The notes under the pieces are model-generated. The model ran no database searches. It was given only the letters and a program-made list of their open reading frames with translations, and had not been told where the DNA came from. A stretch of 64,000 bases of DNA from Azorinus chamasolen (lineage: Eukaryota; Mollusca; Bivalvia; Cardiida; Solecurtidae): positions 27,485,201 through 27,549,200 of the forward strand of contig OY755238.1 of the NCBI GenBank assembly GCA_963576725.1, in the 5' to 3' direction. Made by a program: the position numbers and the translations under genes. Every line of letters starts with the position of its first letter. Position 1 is the first letter of the stretch. This document shows positions 54,802 to 64,000 of this stretch, in pieces.

Positions 54802-55041
54802 TTAACACTATTTGTAAGTTATCCATTTTAATTTCGTCGCCATTCAACATACATCCTTCAAACTTGGCAGAAATGTGAAACTTATAGAGGCGATTGTTTT
54901 AAGGGGTGACTTATAAAGGCCAAGGTCGTGCATCAAGGTCAAAAGTCACATCGAGGGCATAGTGTTTCACAAACACATCTTGTTTACATTAATATTCAAC
55001 AGGGAAAGGGTTAAAGTCAGGCATCGATATAATTTGAACGG

Positions 55042-55290
55042 AAGGGAACAAGTAGTACAGAAAGCTTCAATAAACAAATGGTGCAGGGAACAAGTAGTGC
55101 AGAAAGCTTCAATTAACAAGTGGTACAGGGAACAAGTAGTGCAGAAAGCTTCAATAAACAAGTGGTGCTGGAAACAAGTAGTGCAGAAAGCTTCAATAAA
55201 CCAGTGGTGCAGGGAATAAGTAGTGCAGAAAGCTTCAATAAACAAGTGGTGCATGGAACAAGTAGTGCAGAAAGCTTCAATAAACAAGTG
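55042..55290. repeat. 42-bp tandem array, about 6 units, unit 3
   Basis: It has the same unit as 38720-39250 with about half the copies. The left part of the host MITE is missing here; the right arm follows to about 55440. Confidence 0.9.
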
Positions 55291-55500
55291 GTAGCTGAAA
55301 AGAGGATAAAATGTATGTAAAAAGCTCCTATAGGAACAGTTTGCATAACATTTGCCCTGCATTAGTTTTGAATCATCTGCTTTAAAATGACTTCTATGTC
55401 AAATGGTTATAAATGTGTCACATTAGGGTGTCGTTACTGTAGTATAGATTATACAAAATTTAACATAACCTATCACCTCATTACACGCAGGATTACTTCA

Positions 55501-55721
55501 CCCATTACCTCATAGGCTATTTTTAGATAAAACCTCTTTGAATAAAACTACCGAAAATGAGCATTAACTAAAGAAAAGGAAAATTTTAGAATTATGTAGT
55601 TGGAAACCATTGTGATAAATAGAGCATTCGCTCCTATAGGAGAAAATGCTCTATTTATCACAATGGTTTCACAAATTGACTTTTACAGAGTCGTCAAAAG
55701 TCGTCAATATAAGGGAAAGGG
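55501..55721. mobile_element. TTAA-type MITE with long hairpin, unit 3
   Basis: The left flank has decayed to TTCA; the right TTAA is at 55722-55725. The hairpin lies at about 55608-55672. Confidence 0.75.
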
Positions 55722-55725
55722 TTAA

Positions 55726-56310
55726 CATTGCAAAACTCTGTACACTCTTATAATACCAGACTGAAAGAAAGAGGTGGTTTCAGTTTGCCAGAAGTAAAAG
55801 GTGTTGCATCAAACTCTTTCTTTTATACTGGATCTAAACTTTGGAACATCTTACCAGTGGAATCTACTGTGATAAACAACTTATCTTCCTTTAAGTCAGC
55901 AATCAAGAGTCACTTGATGAGCAATATAACTTCTAGTATTTTGTATATTTACACATCATTTTAATGAGCTCGACTGCTTATGATTGTTATAAATTTCGCA
56001 ATACAACTAAAGTCTTGTTCTATCATGCACTGTTATCAGTTACTTTACTGATGCATAACTTGTATTTTCACGTTTTAAATTAAGGGACTGTGATACAAAA
56101 ATGGTGTACCCATTTTTGTCTGTGACTGTGATAGTATTTATAAATGTAACTGCTTTTGATGCCACATTTTAATAATCTATTTAATAATATTACTTACAAT
56201 TTAATTCATGTGATATAGCATCCACTTGTGATAGTATTCATATTATATCTTAAAGCCTCTCTGTATTATGCCACCTCTGATAAGGAACACAATGAAAATA
56301 AAAGTATGCT
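55726..56310 (+). pseudogene. LINE 3' end, unit 3
   Basis: It reads HSYNTRLKERGGFSLPE, SKLWNILPVESTVINN and SFKSAIKSHL with the same AT-rich 3' UTR as units 1 and 2. Only the ORF2 C-terminus is present. Confidence 0.7.
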
Positions 56311-56502
56311 TTTTATTCTGTTATCCTTGGTATAGAAAGCATGCTATGGTTTTTCACTATGCATCATTTTACTAATTACTTTTTATTATGATGTGATACA
56401 TGTTTGTGAACCATATTAATATGTTTTCTATTTGACGAAATATATCTATCTTTAGATGTATAATCTACTCATTTATCATTGAACAATATATCCATATACA
56501 TA

Positions 56503-56691
56503 CAGTAAAACCCACTAAACCAGACGCTATATGTACATGTAGAATAACTATCGGTCTTGGAGACAGGTGGTAGCTTAATGCAGAGTGAAAGTCATGCAGA
56601 AAGCTCCTCCTGCATAAAGCAATGACCTCACCTGCCTATACGTATATAAATTCTTCTCTATGCTAGAATTCTAGTTTAGAGGAGTTTACTG
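56503..56691. mobile_element. TA-flanked hairpin MITE without nested insertion, unit 3
   Basis: It runs from CAGTAAAACCCACTAAACC to GAGGAGTTTACTG between TA sites. TA at 56534-56535 is the empty target for the nested MITE of units 1 and 2. Confidence 0.75.
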
Positions 56692-56859
56692 TATTTTATT
56701 TTTTACAATATACATGAAGTATGCTGAAAGTCTCTCAGCATCATCTAGTTCAATAGTATACAATATTCACAAAGAAAGGGAGACAACAAATAAAAACCGA
56801 ACTACCAAGTGACGCGGAATAATTTTCATCTAATTGCAAAAACTGCCGAACAGTTAATA

Positions 56860-57569
56860 TGCAATAGAAGAACCGTCTGATCAGGGTCTGTACTGTTTGT
56901 CATTTGATCACTTACTCCTTATGTACCCTTTCTACGCAATTGCAAACAGAGTAGACCCATACCAGACAGTTCCTGATGGAACCGTCTAATCAGGGTCTCC
57001 TCTGTTTGCATTTGCATATGTTTATATATAATATAAATATGATTCGACAGTTTCTGCCATAGCTAAATGCTCCTGTGTCAATGTTTTGAGTACTGAATTA
57101 TCAAAATGGATACGTGCAATGTATATTGTGTGACAATTCAGTATTCAAAGGTATTCACACAATGTACATTACATGTATCCACTTTGATTATTCAGTATTG
57201 AAAAGGTTAACACACAACATACATTTTACGTATCCACTTTGATAATTCAGTAATCAAAATAGTAACATAAAGCATACATCACACGTATCCACTTTGATAA
57301 TTCAGTAATCAAAATAGTAACACACAGCATACATCACACGTATCCACTTTGATAATTCAGTAATCAAAATAGTAACACAAAGCATACATCACACGTATCC
57401 ACTTTGATAATTCAGTAATCAAAATAGTAACACAAAGCATACATCACACGTATCCACTTTGATAATTCAGTAATCAAAATGGTAACACAAAGCATACTTT
57501 TTACGTATCTACTTTGATAATACAGTATTTAAAAGGATAACACACAACATACATTACACGTATTCGCGT
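56860..57569. repeat. MITE fragment with about 7 units of 55-bp satellite, unit 3
   Basis: Units with ACACGTATCCACTTTGATAA and TCAGTAATCAAAATAGTAAC repeat from about 57130 to 57560. The TCAGTAATC variant has been locally amplified relative to units 1 and 2. Confidence 0.85.
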
Positions 57570-58848
57570 CAAAGGTGCCCGACGCATGCTTGGACTCATC
57601 CATGGACCCCCCCCCCCCCCCAAAAAAAAAGAAAAAAAAAAAATTGTGATCGAAGCATGTTCAACTGGCCTAAAACTATCTATTTGAACCTAAAACCACT
57701 CCGAAAAACGAGAATTACACGACCCGGAAAAAATTTCCTATCGGGTCTATATATGTATTGAAAGGTATCTAACTACGACAGATCAGCGGCGGAAAATACA
57801 AAAGTCATGTTTTTCAAAGTCTTACAGCAAAGCCAATTCAACACCGATTTCAATCAGTTTGGTCTTGATCCGTTCCAAATTCCATATGCTAAGCGGCACA
57901 ATTAGTGCTTTCCTTAGATATTGCTCCGTCTTGTCGCTGCAAGACCGCGAATTTGAAAAAACGCTAGAGCGAAACGATGTGACTCCCGCCAGGATGCATA
58001 GACGTATATAGGGGGATCTGTATTCGTTAATCTTTTCAACAAAAACGTGAATTATGGTTAAACACTATCTAAAAACATTAAACTCACCGCAATTAAAACG
58101 GTGCTTACTATTTCCAGTCAGCTACGAGGCGCCAGCTTTCTTTCTCCAACTTTCCTTTTGAACGGATGCGACCATTTTGCTGTGACCCGGCTCATAAACT
58201 ATTCGATATGCAAATACCCGGGCCACAGCGATTTGGCCACCTCCGTTCAAAACGAAAGTAGGAGAAAGAAAACTGGCGTCTCATAGCAGACTACAAATAG
58301 CCAGCACCGTTTTAACTGCGGTAAGTTGAATGTTTTTCGAATGTGTTTCAGCATAATTCGCGTTTCTGCTGAAAAGTTTAACGAATACAGATCCCCCTAT
58401 ATACTTCTATGCATCCTGGCGGGAGTCACATCGTTTCGCTCTAGCGTATTTTCAAATTCGCGGTCTTGCAGCGACAAGACGGGGCAATATTTAAGGAAAT
58501 CACTAACAGTGCCGCTTAGCATATGGAATTTGGAACGGATCAAGACCAAACTGATTAAAATCGGTGTTGAATTGGCTTTGCTGTAAGACTTTGAAAAACA
58601 CAACTGTTGTATTTTCCGCCGCTGATCTGTCGTAGTTAGATACCTTTCAATACATATATAGACCCGATAGGAATTTTTTTCCGGGTCGTGCTTTTCTTGT
58701 TTTTCGGAGTGGTTTAAGGTTCAAATAGATAGTTTTAGGCTAGTTTTACATACTTCGATCACAATTTTTTTTTTTTTTTTTTTTTTTTTTGGGGGGGGGG
58801 GGGTTGTTGTTTCCATGGGTGAGTCCAAGCATGCGTCGATCACCTTTG
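57570..58848. mobile_element. Fold-back hAT-like element private to unit 3 (1279 bp)
   Basis: Termini CAAAGGTGCCCGACGCATGC and GCATGCGTCGATCACCTTTG are flanked by ATTCGCGT (57562-57569 and 58849-58856). Empty sites are at 24500-24507 and 41503-41510. The two halves form long inverted arms, including C/A runs on the left and T/G runs on the right, and a central inverted pair (TTTCTTTCTCCAACTTTC and GAAAGTAGGAGAAAGAAA). No transposase. Confidence 0.85.
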
Positions 58849-59041
58849 ATTCGCGTTATTATGAAAACATTTTTCAGTGGATTTATCTCTTGACTCCAAC
58901 GATATACATGTACATATAAGAAATAATGACACCATGAATTTTATAGTTAGATATTTTATTGAGTAATAGGCCCAACAGTACAAGGTGGCAAATAATGATT
59001 ATTACATGATCAACAGCAGAATGAGTTAAACTCCTCATATA

Positions 59042-59225
59042 CAGTAAAACCTCTCTACAACGGCCACTAAATTGTGTTGATCCATTTGGTATTTAGGGCA
59101 GGTGGCTGCTTAAAGCAAGGTGAAAGTAAAACAGAACGCTCCTATAAGGATCGTTCTGTTTTACTTTCACCTTGATTTAAGCAGCCACCTGCCTTTGACA
59201 CAAAATACCTGATGTAATTTAGTTG
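59042..59225. mobile_element. Second pogo/Tigger-like hairpin MITE, unit 3
   Basis: It is practically identical to 41696-41879, with TA at 59040-59041 and 59226-59227. Confidence 0.7.
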
Positions 59226-59576
59226 TACTCTACATACACTCCAACAACCATACGCATGCAACGTGTTCGAGAGGAAAATAGTCTTACTTTGTTTTTGGTA
59301 CTAAGAAAAGTCAATTTTGATAAGGAATTTACCCGCTACAGTGAGGTAACTCTCTGTTCAAGTTGAATAAATATTTTGAAAGCACAATTTGTAGTTATTG
59401 TTCTAGAATTAAATAAACTATTCATCGACTAATTTGCTATAAATGAACTATTTGGTTTTTATTAAATCTGAAAATAATTCCATTCACTTTTATCATAGTT
59501 AATGTTATAAAGTTTGTTTCCTGATCAGATGCTCAACTACTAAGCGTCTGATCTGGATCCAAACAACTTACAAAAT

Positions 59577-60957
59577 GATTTTGAGCCAGTTCAGCGTAAC
59601 ATATTTTCTCTGAGGGATATCACGCATAGACCTAGATGTACCACTCATTAACAGATTATCATTTCTTATTTTAAAGCACTTATAAACATACGTGACTAGT
59701 TTCCTTATTAAACACTAGATTTTCCATTTGCATCAATTCTATAAACTTATGAATATTTGGAGTTCGCCAAAAATAAGGCTTCATATATCGTTTTCTCAAT
59801 TCTGTATACAAAGTACATTCTAATAAAATTGGAACTCGTCTTCGAGTGTGTTACATATGTGACATTTCCGGTATTTATTAGGTTATGCCAGCGCCCCGTT
59901 TCTATTTGTAATCTGTGTGAGGAATGCCTGAGTCTAGTTCATTCATGTCTACATTTTGTAATTGTTACGTGATGCAAGTACGACTCGAAACCAAAATCTG
60001 TAAACAGTCTGTAGGTATCTGCGCGAGTCGGAATACTAATGAGTATGAAGTAATGAGAAGTAATGAGATGAACTCTGAGTTCCATGTTTGAATGGATTGA
60101 TCAGATAATCTTTGTTTACACAGTTGCAAGAATAAATCGACGCTACCCACTCCCTGATTTAACCAAGCATAATTTAGTCCTAAGTTCTCTAGTAAATTCT
60201 TGAGTTTCGATGCCCAAGACGGCTTATTCGGATATGTTTCCATGTCGGTAAACATCATATTGTAAACAACTTTGATGTATTTCGAGTCAGAGCATTGTGT
60301 AATTTTTAACCAGTATCCAATAAGCGAGATAAACCTGTGTATTTTTAAATTGGATCTACCCAGCTCCCCATAAATAAAATTATTTTGTGTTTGTTGCCGT
60401 ACCCTGAGTAGTTGTTTGCAAAGTTGTAAATGGACACGTTCGAGCTTAGTTTCATTGCTAAACCCCGAAACCTCGCTCTCATAGTTTAAGATTGGTTAAA
60501 TAAGTTTATCAAAGACAAAGAGCCCAAGTTTATGTTTAACAGATATATTTGTAAATTTGTACTGGTAAGATTTAAACGTATAAATTGCCTTTATTGCCTG
60601 TTCGCTAAGAGCACTGTGTGTTTCTGTAAATGATCCCCCAGTTGAAAATACGACCCTAAATAATTGAATTTACTAACGATGTCTATAGTTTTACCATCGA
60701 ATGTGAAGTTGTGATATCTATAATGTCTACCGGCCTTCCTGAAAAATTAATATTTTCCTGTTTTCAGTATTTACAGTTAGTTTCAAATTTTCATAATATT
60801 CTTGAAAATGTTTAGACACGATTGTAGACCGTTCTCTGAATACGCCGTAAAACGGAGAACGTTTAATTTAACCTCATCATTCGACCACGTCTCTGTAAAC
60901 AATAGAATGTCATTATCCTGAAATAAAGTTTTAATTTCACTTGAATCGAGTTTGTTA
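59577..60957 (-). pseudogene. LINE remnant with zinc-knuckle C-terminus, unit 3
   Basis: It is near-identical to 42236-43613 on the reverse strand, with the ETWSNDEV endonuclease piece, the distal reverse transcriptase (LGLNYAWLNQGVGSVDLFL) and the CHICNTLEDEF end. It has the same internal deletion and local AGTATGAAGTAATGAG duplication as unit 2, so both derive from one copy. Confidence 0.75.
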
Positions 60958-61125
60958 TATCGTTTTCCAACATTTCATTGGGCATTCAAACGGCAAAAGC
61001 GATCCACTCCGGTCACCTACAATCGTGTATTTTCGCTATTGTCCGCGTGTGTATCGACCGTTCCACCACTGTCTATTGTATAGTGCACAAGCGGTTCTTG
61101 CTGTTCTGGAAAACCTCATTTCTAT

Positions 61126-62436
61126 CAAAGGTGCCCGACGCATGCTTGGACTCACCCACGGACCCCCCCCCCCCCCCAAAAAAAAAAAAAAAAATAAAAA
61201 AATAAATAAATAATATATATTATTTTTTTTAAAAAAGAATGTGATCGAAGTATGTGAAACTAGCCTAAAACTATCTATTTGTACCTTAAACCACTCAGAA
61301 AAACAGGAAAAACACGACCCGGAAAAAAGTCCTATCGGGTCTATATATGTATTGAAAGGTACCTAACTACGTCGGATCAGCGGTGGAAAATACAACAGTC
61401 ATGTTTTTCAAAGTCTTACAGCGAAGCCAATTCAACACCGATTTCAATCATTTTGGTCTTGATCCATTCCACATTCCATATACTAAGCGGCACAATTAGT
61501 GTTTATCTTAAATATTACTCCGTCTTGTCGCTGCAAGACCGCGAATTTGAAAATACGCTAGAGCGAAACGATGTGACTCCCTACCAGGATGCATATAACT
61601 ATATAGGGGGATCTGTACTCGTTTAACTTTTCAACAAAAATGCGAATTATGGTGAAACACTATCGAAAAACATTAAACTCACCGCAGTTAAAACGGCGCT
61701 TATTATGTCCAGTCTGCTCCGAGGCGCCAATTTTCTTTCTCCAACTTTCATTTTGAACGGATGCGACCATTTTGCTGTGACCCGGCTCATGTTCTATTCG
61801 ATATGCAAATTGACTACTACTTCCGGGTCACAGCGAAATTGCCATCTCCGTTCAAAACGAAAGTAGGAGAAAGAAAACTGGCGTCTCGTAGCAGGCTGGA
61901 AATAGCCAGCACCGTTTTAACTGCGGTGAGCTGAATGTTTTTCGAGTGTGTTTCAGCATAATTCGCTTTTGTATTGAAAAGTTAAACGAATACAGATCCC
62001 CCTATATACTTCTATGCATCCTGGCGGGAGTCACATCGTTTCGCTGTAGCGTATTTTCAAGTTTGCGGGCTTGCAGCGACAAGACAGAGCAATATTTAAG
62101 GAAAGCACTCACTGTGCCGTTTAGCACATGAAATTTGGAACGGATCAAGACCAAAATGATTGAAATCGGTGTTGAATTGGCTTCGCTGTAAGACTTTGAA
62201 AAACATGACTGTTATATTTTCCGCCGCTGATCTGACAGAGTTAGGTACCTTTCAATACATATACATAGACCCGATAGGACTTGTTTCCGGGTCGTGTATT
62301 ACTTGTTTTTCTGAGTGGTTTAAGGTACAAATAGATAGTTTTAGGCTTGTTTTACATACTTCGATCATTTTAATTTTTTTTTTTGGGGGGGGGGGGGGGT
62401 CCGTTGGTGAGTCCAAGCATGCGTCGGGCACCTTTG
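61126..62436. mobile_element. Fold-back hAT-like element, unit 3 (1311 bp)
   Basis: It is flanked by ATTTCTAT (61118-61125 and 62437-62444) at the same site as the unit 2 element. It keeps the central inverted pair (about 61728-61885, TTTCTTTCTCCAACTTTC and GAAAGTAGGAGAAAGAAA) that is deleted in unit 2. It is the most complete copy in the window and has no transposase frame. Confidence 0.85.
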
Positions 62437-62444
62437 ATTTCTAT

Positions 62445-63242
62445 TAATAGACGTGTTCCATTTATCATGGTTTTGTGTTCGATGTGCATCTGTGGAATGC
62501 TGTTTGGTCTTATACGGATACCGACGGCTGCGACCTGCATCCTAACGCATGGATGTTCTTACAATGGACACAGGTGAGACACTATTAAAATCGTTTTTTC
62601 TCCACATGCGTACTCGGCACTGTTCGATCTAGCTGCATCACCTGACTCTCCATTCACTTTGAGAATTCAATATTTAAAAGAGTAACACACACGTATCCAC
62701 GTTATTTTGAAAGCATTTCTCAGTGAATTTATCCCCTTACTCCACTGATACAAATGTATTATGTAATAAATAATGACACTATGAATATCAATCACATGTT
62801 TTTACAATGACATATGAATACATGAATATTTGGCCGTGAAAGAAGCTGAAGAGTCATATATTTATTATGTCACAAGCAAACCGAGCGGACCCTGATCAGA
62901 CAGCTTCTTTAGGAGCCGTCTGATCTGGATCTACTCTGCAAATGCATAACAAGGCCTATTTGTGGATTAAGAGATAAATCTTGTTCTCCTGGAATGAACA
63001 CATCACTGAGCTTGATGTACTCTGTTTACAAAGAAGTACAAAGGCGTATTTATGGAGTATTAATATGTTAAGAAATATTCTTAATTCAACCTTTTCCCTC
63101 ATAGTAAGGCCTATAAATGCTTTTGCAAGCAGAGTAGATCCAGGTCAGACAACTCATGTTCAATGTGTAAATAAATTAATTGACTATGAAGTGTTTTATT
63201 TTTCCAACTATATGCCACCTGGAACGCATTTGCAAACGGCTT
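62445..63242. repeat. MITE relics at the end of unit 3
   Basis: It matches 26281-27100, including a decayed 55-bp satellite unit and a palindromic MITE with CAGACAGCTTCTTTAGGAGC (about 62898-62925). No gene. Confidence 0.6.
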
Positions 63243-64000
63243 GGACCCAGATAAGTCGCCGAGTAACTTGAAGCTGTATGACACTCAGTTAATGTTTCTC
63301 AAATACTTGATCAAATACGAAGTAGTCAAGATTGTATCAGATCCAATTTTGAGCAGACACAATTCTTTCACAATGGGATAAGGATTAATTGATTTGATAT
63401 TTGCATTTTTTAATTAGTATGAAAACCCATTCCCCTGTTCTTTTTTTATTAAAAAGTTCAATACCTACATGGGAAAATTAGTTACAACGAAATATGGAAA
63501 GTGGAACATTGTAACCATTTTAGAAACTAAAGATCCAGATAAGCAGCACTGTTCCTTGAGCATGGATCTACATTGTGTAACACACGTCAGAGTAGCACAA
63601 CTGTATCTGAGACCTCTGAAATAATACAAAGTATTCACCGTGTAGAATATCTGGCAGTTGATCTTGATTTACATCGTCAGCAATGTACTCATATCCGACT
63701 TGTGACACCTTTGCAGACAAGGTAGATCCAGATCAGACAGCTCTGGAAATTTCTGTCACAATCAAACATTCCCTGCCAATGTGAAATTACAGGAATATAT
63801 CCATGAAGTAAAACACTCGTAAATTAATATTCAAGAGGGAAAGTGTTATACATGTAGGGTATTCTCAAAACAATAAACAAAGGGAGACAACCACTCTAAA
63901 GCGACAACTTAAAGAGACAAGATAAAGCATATATGAGATTCTAAAGCTGCAGAAGGTTGCTTAATGAAGGATTAACACTATGAAGAACTTTCATCCTTCA
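63243..64000. repeat. Start of a fourth segmental repeat unit
   Basis: The sequence repeats 45346-46105 almost without change, and 10785-12090 in part, up to the window edge. The tandem array therefore continues beyond the window. Confidence 0.85.

Larger units (their letters stand above)
45346..63242. repeat. Segmental repeat unit 3 (about 17.9 kb)
   Basis: It carries the intact gene copy 3. Its gene region is closest to unit 1, but its distal part from about 58860 is closest to unit 2. Private features are the hAT-like insertion at 57570, the MITE at 48816 and the insertion at about 46870-47235. Confidence 0.85.

Overview
This is AT-rich, intron- and transposon-rich animal DNA with no bacterial gene organisation. 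Non-LTR retrotransposon remnants (a coiled-coil ORF1, an endonuclease/reverse-transcriptase remnant and a third 3' end), tRNA-derived SINEs, dense TTAA- and TA-flanked MITEs, tandem satellites and a cytosolic TIR-domain gene family together suggest a marine invertebrate, most likely a bivalve mollusc. Species cannot be read from the window.

Layout. 1-3250: two copies of a SINE-like sequence, each running into a long GA/GACA/GATA simple repeat. 3250-9000: hairpin MITEs and four tandem arrays (units of 37, 29, 55 and 45 bp). 9790-10610: broken LINE ORF1. From about 10785 to the end the window consists of three tandem segmental repeats of about 16-18 kb (about 10785-27100, 27101-45345, 45346-63242) and the start of a fourth (63243-64000). 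Each unit has the same order: fragmented MITEs, an ATC/CAT trinucleotide tract, a spliced 5' leader, one TPR-TIR gene, a MITE, a tRNA-like sequence, further MITEs and spaced repeats, a LINE 3' tail, 55-bp satellite relics and a minus-strand LINE remnant.

The host genes are the three copies of one gene encoding a cytosolic protein of about 850 residues, with IFIT-like tetratricopeptide repeats followed by a C-terminal TIR domain that keeps a glutamate at the expected NADase catalytic position. Copies 1 (16417-18969) and 3 (49834-52374) are intact in a single uninterrupted coding exon. Copy 2 (31873-34423) has three frameshifts and is followed by an orphan TIR fragment (34721-34978). All three share a pyrimidine-rich 3' splice acceptor about 320-340 bp upstream, so the coding exon is probably preceded by an unseen 5' exon. 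This looks like an expanding innate-immune or cell-death gene cluster; that role is inference from domains.

The three units act as natural controls for one another. Transposons present in one unit and absent at the same site in another give clean target-site duplications: TTAA for piggyBac-like MITEs, TA for pogo/Tigger-like hairpin MITEs, and 8 bp for a fold-back hAT-like element. The presence/absence patterns conflict between sites, which implies conversion or unequal exchange among the units. Several minisatellites can be traced to arms of MITEs that also occur unexpanded in this window.
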